From Pelagibacterium flavum (GTDB taxonomy: Bacteria > Pseudomonadota > Alphaproteobacteria > Rhizobiales > Devosiaceae): a stretch of 64,000 nucleotides of DNA. Both the position numbers and the translations under genes were made by a program. Shown here piece after piece: positions 8,011 to 16,038 of this stretch. The stretch covers positions 985,001 to 1,049,000 of the forward strand of contig NZ_CP107716.1 in the NCBI RefSeq assembly GCF_025854335.1, read 5' to 3'. A model generated the notes under the pieces. The model worked only from the letters and a program-made list of their open reading frames with translations, did not search any database and was not told the origin of the DNA. Each line of letters begins with the position of its first letter. Position 1 is the first letter of the stretch.

Positions 8011-9705
8011 ATGAAACTGAGATCTATTGTCAGCGTAGCAGCATTGCTTGCCGTACTTGGCGCCTCGGCTCCCGCATGGGCCCAAGACGATGCGTTCACC
8101 CCGGTCACCGATGAGATGCTGAGCGCCCCGGCCGATGGCGACTGGCCACTTTGGCGGCGCGCGCTTGACAGCTGGGGCTATTCCCCGCTCGATGAAATCG
8201 ACCGCGAAAACGTGAGCGATCTGACCCTGGCCTGGGGCTGGTCCATGGAGCCCGGCTGGCAGGAAACGGCGCCGATCGTCTATGACGGCGTTATGTATCT
8301 CGCCAATCCTGATGGCATTGCCCAGGCCCTTGATGCGGTGACCGGCGATCTCTTGTGGGAATACCGGCGCGAAATGCCCGAAGGGTTCCGTCCTGGCATG
8401 ATGAGCCGTGGTTTGGCCATCTATGGTGACAAGGTCTTTTTTGCGACGCCCGATGCGGGACTTGTCGCACTGGACGCGGTCTCGGGTCAGGTCGTCTGGG
8501 AAACCGACGTTGCTGGCGACGGCAAGACCGTAACAGCCGCTCCCGTCGTCGCTGATGGCAAGGTCATCGTCGGTTACATGGGGTGCTTCGGGTTCGTGGC
8601 GGACAAGTGCGGCGTGGCCGCGTTTGACACCGAAACCGGTGACGAAGTCTGGCGCACCATCACCGTTTCCGATGCCCCCGAAGGCGAGGACAGCTGGGGC
8701 GGCATGCCCTACGTCCTGCGCGGCGGTGGTGACATCTGGACGTCGGCATCATACGATCCCGAAGCCGATCTGGTCTATATCGGCTCGTCTCAGGCCAAGC
8801 CCTGGGCCCGCGCCAGCCGCGGTCAGGACGATGCCTCGCTCTACACCAGCTCAACCCTGGCGCTCGACCCCGATACCGGGGAAATCGAGTGGTTCCGCCA
8901 GTACATTCCGGGCGAAACAAACGATATGGACGAGGCCTTCGAGCACATCCTTGTCGATATCGATGGGGAGCCTTCTTACGTCAACATGGGCAAGCTAGCC
9001 ATTCTCTGGCGCGGCAACCGCGAGACGGGCGAGCCCTATCCCGCCTTTGACCTCGGCTGGCAGGACCAGATCGACATCACCGAGGAAGGTACATTTGCCA
9101 ACTATCGCGACGGCAAGATTGCCGAACTGGGTGAGCCCATAACCATGTGCCCGAGCACGACCGGGTTCCGCAGCTGGCGCTCGCTTGCCTATAGCCCGCA
9201 CACCCGCGCCGTCTACATCCCCATGAGCATCAATTGCGACACTGCCATGACCTATGGCGAAGTGGAGATGGTCGAAGGCGGCGGCGGCAATGGACAGGTT
9301 GGCAGCACCCGCGCCATCCACCCCGATAGCCCGGACAATGTCGGTCGCTTCGTTGCCATGAATATCGATACTGGCGAAGTGCTTTGGGAAAACCCCTCGC
9401 GCTCTCCGGCCAATACCGCCATGCTCACGACCGCCGGCGGTCTTGTTTTCGGCGGCGATTGGGATCGCCACATGTACGCATGGGACGAGGAAACCGGCGA
9501 AGTGCTTTGGGAAACCCGCCTGCCGCAGGCCGCACAGGGCTACCCGATCGCTTATGCCGTCGATGGAAAGCAGTATATTGCAGTCCCTGTAGGGGTGGGG
9601 GGGTATTCCTGGTCTTCCAGCGTTCCCAGCCAGTTGACCCCCGAAATCAAGCGTCCCAGTTCGGGCAATGCAGTGCTCGTCTTCGCACTACCCGACCGCG
9701 GCTGA
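8011..9705 (+). CDS. Soluble periplasmic PQQ-dependent alcohol dehydrogenase, probable lanthanide type
   Basis: A 564-residue eight-bladed quinoprotein with a signal peptide ending APAWAQD. Family marks include GYSPLDEIDRENVSDL, repeated blade motifs such as ALDAVTGDLLWEYR and AWDEETGEVLWETR, AKPWARASRG and LALDPDTGEIEWF. Aligned to methanol dehydrogenase, the catalytic Asp is D305 in GETNDMDE, and position +2 is D307. An Asp there marks lanthanide-using enzymes, whereas calcium MxaF has Ala. Two usual features are not seen: the vicinal Cys-Cys, and the Glu metal ligand in the GxxGxE segment, which instead has C192 and C200 (MGCFG, DKCG). Start at 8011 follows GGAGGAGA. Related Devosia enzymes (DepA type) oxidise deoxynivalenol; the substrate here is unknown. 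Confidence 0.88.
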   Translation: MKLRSIVSVAALLAVLGASAPAWAQDDAFTPVTDEMLSAPADGDWPLWRRALDSWGYSPLDEIDRENVSDLTLAWGWSMEPGWQETAPIVYDGVMYLANPDGIAQALDAVTGDLLWEYRREMPEGFRPGMMSRGLAIYGDKVFFATPDAGLVALDAVSGQVVWETDVAGDGKTVTAAPVVADGKVIVGYMGCFGFVADKCGVAAFDTETGDEVWRTITVSDAPEGEDSWGGMPYVLRGGGDIWTSASYDPEADLVYIGSSQAKPWARASRGQDDASLYTSSTLALDPDTGEIEWFRQYIPGETNDMDEAFEHILVDIDGEPSYVNMGKLAILWRGNRETGEPYPAFDLGWQDQIDITEEGTFANYRDGKIAELGEPITMCPSTTGFRSWRSLAYSPHTRAVYIPMSINCDTAMTYGEVEMVEGGGGNGQVGSTRAIHPDSPDNVGRFVAMNIDTGEVLWENPSRSPANTAMLTTAGGLVFGGDWDRHMYAWDEETGEVLWETRLPQAAQGYPIAYAVDGKQYIAVPVGVGGYSWSSSVPSQLTPEIKRPSSGNAVLVFALPDRG

Positions 9706-9723
9706 CGGCCAGGATTAGCGTGC

Positions 9724-9749
9724 AATGGGCCGGCTCACGCCGGCCCATT
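9724..9749 (+). terminator. Hairpin after the PQQ dehydrogenase gene
   Basis: AATGGGCCGGC (9724-9734) and GCCGGCCCATT (9739-9749) form a perfect 11-base-pair stem with the loop TCAC. Only a weak T-run follows, so it may be a partial terminator or an mRNA-stabilising hairpin that raises dehydrogenase levels above those of the downstream genes. Confidence 0.65.
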
Positions 9750-9791
9750 TGCCTGTTTGAAGGCGAAACCTGGAAAGAATTCGAGGATCAT

Positions 9792-10592
9792 ATGGGTCTT
9801 GGCTTGTTGAAACAGATCATCTGCTCCATGAGCCTGCTGGTTGCCGCGCTTCCAGCCGCTCCGGCTGCGTTGGCCCAGCCCTTCGTGCCTGTAGAATCTT
9901 ATAATCGCACCCGCCCCGACTTCGGAAACCGGCTGCCGCTGTGTGTGATTGCCAATAGCCCCACGCTCGGCCGGGACCGTGAGGTTGCCGCCGAGTTGGC
10001 TCATGTCCTGCTGCTCGAGCCCGAAATCGTCGAAATGGATGTCGATGTCGATCTCCTCGACAGTGAAGGCCTCTGGCCCTCAATTCTCCTCCACCTCGCA
10101 GAAAAGTGCGTCGGTATCATGGGCGTCCAGATCATTCCCGGCGAAATTGCGCCCGACTGGATGATCCTGTCGCGGCCCTATTTCGAGGCGCCCTATGTCC
10201 TGCTGACGCGCGACGACGAGATCGAAAATCTTGCCGATTTGCCGGCCGAAACCCGCGTGGGCGTCCCACTTTATACCCCAATCGATATCGAAATGATGAC
10301 TGTGATCGCAGCCGGCGGCCAGCTAGGGGAACTGCGACGGCTCCCCTATGACCGGCCCGAACTCATGGCATCACTGATGCGTAGTGGCGAGATGGACGCT
10401 GCCATCGTCTGGGAGCCTCATCTTGAACTGCCGACTGTCCAGCCGCTCGATTTCTTCGTGGGTCGGGCCAGCATTGCGCCGCTGCGGCAGGATAGGCGTG
10501 CCGTCGCCGTGCTCCTGCGCAGCCAGGACCGGATGCTTCGAACCATGATTGACGATGCCATTGCAGCCCTGTCCATGGAGATCGGGCCATGA
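9792..10592 (+). CDS. Periplasmic family-3 binding-like protein (MoxJ/XoxJ type)
   Basis: A 266-residue protein with a signal peptide ending AALAQP. Its fold is that of amino-acid-type binding proteins: LPLCVIANSPTLGRD opens lobe 1, then SRPYFEAPYVLLTRDDEIENLADLP, TRVGVPLYTP and GEMDAAIVWEPHLE. Proteins of this type accompany quinoprotein and cytochrome genes (MxaJ, XoxJ) and are thought to help mature the dehydrogenase, not to feed a transporter. Position right after cytochrome c and PQQ dehydrogenase supports that. GAGG precedes the ATG at 9792. A second, diverged family-3 protein closes the cluster at 16038. Confidence 0.82.
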   Translation: MGLGLLKQIICSMSLLVAALPAAPAALAQPFVPVESYNRTRPDFGNRLPLCVIANSPTLGRDREVAAELAHVLLLEPEIVEMDVDVDLLDSEGLWPSILLHLAEKCVGIMGVQIIPGEIAPDWMILSRPYFEAPYVLLTRDDEIENLADLPAETRVGVPLYTPIDIEMMTVIAAGGQLGELRRLPYDRPELMASLMRSGEMDAAIVWEPHLELPTVQPLDFFVGRASIAPLRQDRRAVAVLLRSQDRMLRTMIDDAIAALSMEIGP

Positions 10593-10681
10593 GCAATTAT
10601 GGATTGTCTTCAGATGGTTGGCCGTCCTTCTTGACGCGTCAGATTCTGGTGATTGCTGAAACAGAGTCGACGCGAGCATGA
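10589..10681 (+). CDS. Short open reading frame coupled to the XoxJ-like gene
   Basis: A 30-codon frame beginning MSNYGLSSDGWPSF starts at an ATG overlapping the previous stop by four bases (ATGA). It is not PqqA, as it lacks the Glu-x-x-x-Tyr core. It may be a chance frame or the stump of a lost gene. The stretch 10682-10781 that follows holds nothing recognised. Confidence 0.25.
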   Translation: MSNYGLSSDGWPSFLTRQILVIAETESTRA

Positions 10682-10781
10682 CAGATCGAACGTTCGCATT
10701 TGATGGCCGGGCGAAAACTGGCGGTTCCAGATCGATCCATGCTGCCGGTATCGGACGGGCGGCGAGCCGAGAGGGTCCATC

Positions 10782-11390
10782 ATGTTGGATTTGAGTTTTC
10801 TGCAAATCCTTTCGCGCCTCATTGCAATTATCATCGTATTGGCGGTGATGGGCTTTAGCCTGGCTGGATTTGCGCGGCTCTTGGGCGACAAGGGCATGAT
10901 CCACGACGGCAAGCTTTCGCTTAACCCGCTAACCCATATAGACATCTTTGCTCTGGTGGCCGGCGTTGCCGGGCGCATAGGCTGGCTTCGCCCCGTAAAC
11001 ATCGATCCGTTGGAATGTCGTGGTCACCGCGTGGCTCCGGTGCTGGCCGCGATTGGCGCTATGACCGCGCTCTTTTTTCTCGGTCGCGTTGCCGGCGTTC
11101 TTCAGCCGTGGGTCGCCACATCGTGGCCCACCAGCAGTGCGAGCTTTGCAACTGCTACTCTGCGAGCTATTGGCGATACGGCTGGATGGACGCTTGCCGC
11201 CAACGCCATTCCCGTCCCGCCGCTTCTCGGCGGCTATCTTGTTCAGGCTATTGCCCCGGCTACCCACGACTGGCTGGTTAAGCGACATTCCTTTGTTTCA
11301 TTCGCCCTCTCAGCGCTGGTCATTTTCAGTTACGGGAGTCTGTCTAACACGCCGTTTGGCGGATGGGCCAGTACATTGGGACGAGGTTGA
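10782..11390 (+). CDS. Membrane protein of the site-2 protease (M50) family lacking catalytic residues
   Basis: A 202-residue hydrophobic protein. It retains the framework of small M50 proteases: ARLLGD, GKLSLNPLTHID (residues 43-54), PVNIDP and the C-terminal NAIPVPPLLGG (141-151). The zinc motif HExxH expected about eleven residues before LGD reads MGFSL, and the third zinc ligand Asp in the NxxPxPPLDG motif is Leu149. It is therefore predicted to be an inactive homologue, perhaps a membrane scaffold or chaperone. GAGAGGG precedes the ATG. It lies between the XoxJ-like gene and the ABC exporter ATPase on the same strand. The 160 bases after it (11391-11550) show no gene. Confidence 0.7.
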   Translation: MLDLSFLQILSRLIAIIIVLAVMGFSLAGFARLLGDKGMIHDGKLSLNPLTHIDIFALVAGVAGRIGWLRPVNIDPLECRGHRVAPVLAAIGAMTALFFLGRVAGVLQPWVATSWPTSSASFATATLRAIGDTAGWTLAANAIPVPPLLGGYLVQAIAPATHDWLVKRHSFVSFALSALVIFSYGSLSNTPFGGWASTLGRG

Positions 11391-11550
11391 TCCTGGTGTT
11401 GCAAGCGTTCGCCGCCTTTGCCTCTGTCCTTGTCCGGCCGCATTGCGCCTTGCAAGCGTTCGGCGTCATTACACGTGGCGGCTCGGCGTCGTTGGGCCTA
11501 TCGGCTTTTGAGGGGTTTGGAACCTGTAGCTCTGCCGAGGGAGTGATCTT

Positions 11551-12516
11551 ATGAGCCGGACTGCCGGCACGCCCGCGATTTTGGTTGAAAGCGTATCCAA
11601 GCGCTTTGGTCGTGTTCTGGCGCTTGATGATGTGTCTTTGTCGGTGCGGCAGGGCGAGACATTTGCCTTGCTTGGCCCCAATGGTGCGGGAAAGTCGAGC
11701 CTGATCGATATTTTGTGCACGATCAGCAGGCCCGATGGCGGACGGGCCGAGATAACCGGTATCGATGTCGTCAGGCACCCCTTGCAGGCCCGCAAGCGGT
11801 TGGGTGTTGTGTTCCAGGAGGCAACGCTGGATACGCGCCTTTCGGTTTATGAGAACCTTAATTTCCACGGCATGGTCTATCAGATGAACCGGGCTGACCG
11901 GCGCCGGCGCATCGATGAGATGCTTGCGCTGGTTGAACTTTCCGACTGGCGCGATGCGGTGGTGAGAACCCTCTCTTCGGGTATGCGGCGACGCCTCGAG
12001 ATCGCACGCGGCCTGATGCACGAGCCCAGAATATTGTTTCTCGATGAGCCCACCATCGGTCTCGACACACAGTCGCGTGCCAAGATCTGGTCCTATCTCG
12101 AACAGCTGCGGGCCAGCCAGAATCTCTCCATCATCGTGACAACCCACTATATCGAGGAGGTCGATACCTGCGATACGATCTGCATCATCGATCATGGCAG
12201 GATTTTGGTGACCGGCACGCCGGAAACGCTCAAGGCAGCGCATGGCACGAGCCTGTTTCGCGTGACGCCCCGCACGCCTGACGCCCATGCAGCTCTTGTC
12301 GCGCGATATCCCGGCACCGTGGAAGGGGCCGAAGGTCAGTTGCTGATCAGGGCAGAAGACGCCGGCAGCGCCGATGCTCTGCTGGCCGAATTCGGAACCC
12401 GATTGCGCCAGGTCTCGGTCGATCAGCCGAGCCTTGAAAGCGTGTTCCTGTCACTCACCGGTCGCGACCTGCGCGAGGCGCCGCCTGCCGTCGGCAAGAC
12501 GCGGGGGCACCCATGA
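11551..12516 (+). CDS. ABC-2 exporter ATPase, PQQ-alcohol-dehydrogenase-associated type (PedA-like)
   Basis: A 321-residue ATPase with Walker A GPNGAGKSS, the Q-loop VVFQEATLD, signature LSSGMRRR and Walker B ILFLDEPT followed by the H-loop TTHY. A C-terminal extension of about 70 residues follows, as in drug/lipid-type exporters. ATPases of this type recur beside PQQ alcohol dehydrogenase genes, with an ABC-2 permease as partner. Here the permease is five genes away at 15226. The stop overlaps the next start by four bases, so this gene is translationally joined to the SsuC-like permease of a different transporter. Confidence 0.88.
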   Translation: MSRTAGTPAILVESVSKRFGRVLALDDVSLSVRQGETFALLGPNGAGKSSLIDILCTISRPDGGRAEITGIDVVRHPLQARKRLGVVFQEATLDTRLSVYENLNFHGMVYQMNRADRRRRIDEMLALVELSDWRDAVVRTLSSGMRRRLEIARGLMHEPRILFLDEPTIGLDTQSRAKIWSYLEQLRASQNLSIIVTTHYIEEVDTCDTICIIDHGRILVTGTPETLKAAHGTSLFRVTPRTPDAHAALVARYPGTVEGAEGQLLIRAEDAGSADALLAEFGTRLRQVSVDQPSLESVFLSLTGRDLREAPPAVGKTRGHP

Positions 12517-13307
12517 GCCAGCCCCCGCCCAAAGACATGGCCATTCAACCGGGCGAAGACCCGGGCCCATGGCTGGTTGCGGCAACCCGGATCGGGTTTC
12601 TCGCCATGCTGATCGTTCTGTGGTGGATCGCGTCGGTCAATGTGGCGCGCAACATCATCCCCTCGCCCTGGGCAACGCTGCAGGCGGCAGGCGGGCTGCT
12701 GCAGGAGGGGCGCCTGCAGACCGCTTTTGTCGATTCCCTGTCGGTCTATCTTTCGGGCTATGGCCTTGCGATCCTGTGTGCCATCCCGCTCGGGGTCGCC
12801 ATGGGCGCGTTCAACCTGCTTGGCCGGACGCTCGAGATCTATGTCTATGCGCTTTCGGCCACCCCCCGCGTCGCGTTCATTCCCCTTATCATCGTACTGC
12901 TCGGACTGGGCTCGGAAGCCAAGGTGTTCATCGTCTTTCTTGGCGCCGTAATGCCCATTCTGATCAACACCTATGCCGGCGTGCGCCAGTCCGATCCCGA
13001 GCTTGTCGAAATGGCCCGCTCGGTCGGCGCTGGGCGACTTCGGATCTTTACCCGTATCGTGCTACCCGGCGCCGTGCCTTATGTCATTGTCGGCCTGCGC
13101 CTTGGCGCTACGATCGGTCTCATCAATACCGTGGTCGCCGAGCTTTATACCGCCGTGCGTGGTCTGGGCGGGCTTCTGGCCATCTATGGCAACACGTTCA
13201 GGATGGCGGAGTACTTCGTCATCGTCCTTTCGCTCGCAGCCATCGGGGTCGTCGTGACCGAGGGGCTGCGTTTCGTCGAACTGCGCCTTGCCAGATGGCG
13301 GCGCTAA
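12513..13307 (+). CDS. ABC importer permease, SsuC/TauC/NrtB type
   Basis: A 264-residue inner-membrane protein with six predicted helices and the family EAA loop (EMARSVGAGRLRIFTRIVLPGAVPYV). It matches permeases for sulfonates, taurine, nitrate or pyrimidine precursors. It overlaps the preceding exporter ATPase by four bases and is followed 20 bases later by its binding protein and then by its own ATPase at 14359. The substrate cannot be deduced; the setting suggests an alcohol-related compound or a cofactor for the PQQ system. Confidence 0.88.
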   Translation: MSQPPPKDMAIQPGEDPGPWLVAATRIGFLAMLIVLWWIASVNVARNIIPSPWATLQAAGGLLQEGRLQTAFVDSLSVYLSGYGLAILCAIPLGVAMGAFNLLGRTLEIYVYALSATPRVAFIPLIIVLLGLGSEAKVFIVFLGAVMPILINTYAGVRQSDPELVEMARSVGAGRLRIFTRIVLPGAVPYVIVGLRLGATIGLINTVVAELYTAVRGLGGLLAIYGNTFRMAEYFVIVLSLAAIGVVVTEGLRFVELRLARWRR

Positions 13308-13327
13308 ACATCCAAGGGAGAGAGTAA

Positions 13328-14362
13328 ATGACCACCAAATCAATGATGCTGGCTCTGGCCGGATCGGTCGCGAGCCTGGCCCTGATGACCGGCGCCGGGC
13401 TGGCGCAATCGAGCGAGCCCTTCCGCCTGATCCTGACCCACCTCGAGCCGCCGCTTGTTCCCAATTCCGTAATGGATCTGGCCGCAGAGCTGGGCTATTT
13501 CGAAGCCGAAGGCGTCGATGTCGAACTCGTTCGCGTTCAGCAGACCCCCTCGGCCATCGCCGCGCTGCAATCGGGCGAGGGCGAAATGGCCAATATCGGT
13601 GTCGATGCGCTTTTGCAGGTGATCCACAATGGCGCTACCGATTTCCGCGCGGTGACCTCGCCCAACAAATCGTTGCCGTTCCTCATCGCCTCCAAGGACG
13701 ATATCGCAACGCCTGCCGATCTTGCCGGCCGCAGCTTTGGTGTTGGACGGGTGGGAAGTCTCGACCACTCGCTTTCGACATTGGTGCTGTCGAGCCAGGG
13801 CGTTTCAATCGATGATTCCGAAATCGTCTCGCTCGGCCAGCCCGATATCCGCGCCCAGGCGCTCCTGGCCGGGCAGGTCGATGCCACGACCATGTCGATC
13901 GGCGTGTGGAGCGAACTGCCCGACACTCAGGGTCTGCATGTTCTGATCGATCAGGACGCCTATTATGAGGGCGCGCCTGTGATCAACAAGGTCAATGCCG
14001 TCACCGGCGAGGTTCTGACCGAGCGGCGCGAGGACGTTGAAGCTGTGATCCGGGCTCTGACCAGGCTCTCGCGCGACTTCGCAGAAAACCCCCAGATGTG
14101 GGTCGACGCGATGATGGAGGTTCGCCCCGACGTCAGCCCCGAAGTGCTCGAGATGCTTGCGCAGTCCTTTGTTGGCAGCTGGAGCGTCAATGGCGGCATG
14201 AGCGTTGAGGAACTGAGCTTTACCAGCGACTGGCTGTATGAGACCGAAGACTTCACCGATTTCGAGCCTCTGGCGCTCGAAGACTGGGTCGATTTCGGGC
14301 CTGTTGATGCCGTTCTGGCCGAATTGGGCACTGACGATACCATGGACCCCGCCGATCGATGA
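13328..14362 (+). CDS. ABC importer substrate-binding protein, SsuA/NMT1 type
   Basis: A 344-residue protein with a signal peptide ending AGLAQS. The pattern DLAAELGYFEAEGVDVELVR with GEGEMANIGVDALLQ is typical of NMT1/SsuA binding proteins. It is very acidic, particularly in the C-terminal 60 residues. GGGAGAG precedes the ATG. It shares an operon with the 12513 permease and overlaps the 14359 ATPase gene by four bases. No residues specific for sulfonate or nitrate binding are recognisable. Confidence 0.88.
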   Translation: MTTKSMMLALAGSVASLALMTGAGLAQSSEPFRLILTHLEPPLVPNSVMDLAAELGYFEAEGVDVELVRVQQTPSAIAALQSGEGEMANIGVDALLQVIHNGATDFRAVTSPNKSLPFLIASKDDIATPADLAGRSFGVGRVGSLDHSLSTLVLSSQGVSIDDSEIVSLGQPDIRAQALLAGQVDATTMSIGVWSELPDTQGLHVLIDQDAYYEGAPVINKVNAVTGEVLTERREDVEAVIRALTRLSRDFAENPQMWVDAMMEVRPDVSPEVLEMLAQSFVGSWSVNGGMSVEELSFTSDWLYETEDFTDFEPLALEDWVDFGPVDAVLAELGTDDTMDPADR

Positions 14363-15216
14363 GCGTCGTCCATTTCCCGGGAGGTGACCGCGTGGCACCA
14401 AAGCCGCAGGCGTCAAAGACCCTGCTCACATTCGCAGATGTCCACAAACGCTTCGTCCAGCCGGACGGGTCGGTCAACACGGCGATCGATGGCGTTTCGC
14501 TCGACATCGCCGAACGCGAATTTGTTGCCCTGATCGGCCCCTCGGGATGCGGAAAGACCACAATCCTGCGGCTGGCCAACGGCCTGATCGTTCCCGATGC
14601 CGGATCGATCCGGATCGATGGTCGGCCGCCCGAACCTGGACCCGATATGGGCTTTGTCTTTCAGGCCTTCCGCCTGATCCCATGGGCCAATGCGCAGGCC
14701 AATATCGAATTCGCTTTGGAAAGCCTCGACCTCTCCAGGGCCGAGCGCGCCGAACGGGCCCGGCATTATCTCGATCTCGTCGGGTTGTCGCGCTCGGCCA
14801 AGGCCTATCCGGCCCAGCTTTCGGGCGGCATGAAGCAGCGCGTGGCCCTGGCGCGCGCGCTGGCGGGAGAACCGCGCGTGCTCCTGATGGACGAACCCTT
14901 CGCAAGCCTCGACGCGCAAACGCGCGAACTGATGCAGGGCGAATTGCTCTCCATCTGGCGGCGGCTCACCCCCACCGTCGTTTTTGTCACCCACAGCGTC
15001 GATGAGGCGCTCGTGCTGGCCGATACCATCGTGGTGATGGGCGCCGGAACGGTGCTCGAAACCATCAGGGTCGATCTGCCGCGACCACGGCTCACCGTCG
15101 AAATGCGCGCTGATCCGCGGTTCCTCGAACAGAGGTCCTATTTGTGGAACCGTATCCGCGACCTTGTGCTCACCGACCCCGCCTCTGAATTCTTCGGCCG
15201 TAATCTCAACGAATAG
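14359..15216 (+). CDS. ABC importer ATPase, SsuB/TauB type
   Basis: A 285-residue ATPase with Walker A GPSGCGKTT, Q-loop VFQAFRLIPW, signature LSGGMKQR and Walker B VLLMDEPFASLDAQTR with the H-loop VTHSVDEAL. This is the nitrate/sulfonate/taurine importer class. The start overlaps the binding-protein stop (ATGA). An N-terminal stretch of about 20 residues before the ATPase fold is longer than usual, so a downstream start is possible. It energises the 12513 permease. Confidence 0.9.
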   Translation: MSVVHFPGGDRVAPKPQASKTLLTFADVHKRFVQPDGSVNTAIDGVSLDIAEREFVALIGPSGCGKTTILRLANGLIVPDAGSIRIDGRPPEPGPDMGFVFQAFRLIPWANAQANIEFALESLDLSRAERAERARHYLDLVGLSRSAKAYPAQLSGGMKQRVALARALAGEPRVLLMDEPFASLDAQTRELMQGELLSIWRRLTPTVVFVTHSVDEALVLADTIVVMGAGTVLETIRVDLPRPRLTVEMRADPRFLEQRSYLWNRIRDLVLTDPASEFFGRNLNE

Positions 15217-15225
15217 GAGCTCCCG

Positions 15226-16038
15226 ATGACCGCCATGTGGGGACAATTGGTCGGCGTCTATGCCATCTGGCTGCGCGAGGTCAAACGCTCGCTGCGCGAC
15301 AAGGGACAACTGATCGGCGGCGTCAGTCGGCCCCTGCTGTGGGTGCTGATCCTGGGCATCGGTCTCAACCCCTATTTCCGGGGCGAAGTGTATGGCGAAG
15401 TGCGGTTCGTGGTGCCCTACACCTATCTCCAGTTCATCTTCCCCGCCGTCATCGTCCTCAACATTCTTTACACCTCCATCCAGTCTGCGGTCTCGCTGAT
15501 CTGGGACCGCGAGTTCGGGTTTTTGCGCGAGGTTCTGGTCTCACCCATGTCACGCAACATGATCCTTCTGGGCAAGGTCCTGGGCGGCGCCACGACCGCC
15601 GTCATCCATGGCTGCATGGTGCTGGTCGTCGCGCGCTTCGTCGGCGTCACCCTGACCTGGGAGACGATCTTTGCAGCTATCGGGCTGATGTTCGCCCTGG
15701 CGTTCGGGTTGACCGCCTTCGGCATCGTCATTGCCAATTACGTGCGTGGGTTCGAGAGCTTCGGGGTATTCTCCAATGCCGTGATCCTGCCGCTCTATTT
15801 CACCGCCAGTTCCGTCTTCCCGCTCGATCCGGCACTGACCCGCGCCCAGACGCTGGTGACCTACCCCGAATGGCTGGTCATCATCGTCGAGCACAACCCC
15901 CTGACCTATGCCGTCGATGCGATGCGCGGCATCCTGATCAAGTTCAATCAGTTCGATCCAGCTCTCGGTTTTCAGGTGGTTGGCATCATGGCCGTCGGCC
16001 TGTTCCTTCTGGCCATGTGGGAATTCCGGAAAGTCTGA
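15226..16038 (+). CDS. ABC-2 type exporter permease (PedC-like)
   Basis: A 270-residue permease with six helices and the ABC-2 pattern LREVLVSPMSRNMILLGKVLGG followed by AFGLTAFGIVIAN and LTYAVDAMRGILI. Permeases of this group are coupled to the PQQ-ADH ATPase type found at 11551. AGGAG precedes the ATG. Its TGA stop shares a base with the ATG of the next gene. The exported compound is unknown. Confidence 0.88.
   Translation: MTAMWGQLVGVYAIWLREVKRSLRDKGQLIGGVSRPLLWVLILGIGLNPYFRGEVYGEVRFVVPYTYLQFIFPAVIVLNILYTSIQSAVSLIWDREFGFLREVLVSPMSRNMILLGKVLGGATTAVIHGCMVLVVARFVGVTLTWETIFAAIGLMFALAFGLTAFGIVIANYVRGFESFGVFSNAVILPLYFTASSVFPLDPALTRAQTLVTYPEWLVIIVEHNPLTYAVDAMRGILIKFNQFDPALGFQVVGIMAVGLFLLAMWEFRKV

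Noticed and set aside
10589..10681. Small frame as a possible PqqA peptide
   Set aside because: It lacks the conserved Glu-x-x-x-Tyr pair of PqqA; kept only as a low-confidence open frame.
13805..14416. Long leftward open frame opposite the SsuA-like gene
   Set aside because: A GC-rich antisense shadow; the rightward frame has a signal peptide, family motifs and coupled neighbours.
15237..16036. Rightward frame extending far upstream of the second XoxJ-like gene
   Set aside because: It overlaps the ABC-2 permease in another frame and is Arg/His-rich nonsense; the real start is the ATG at 16038.
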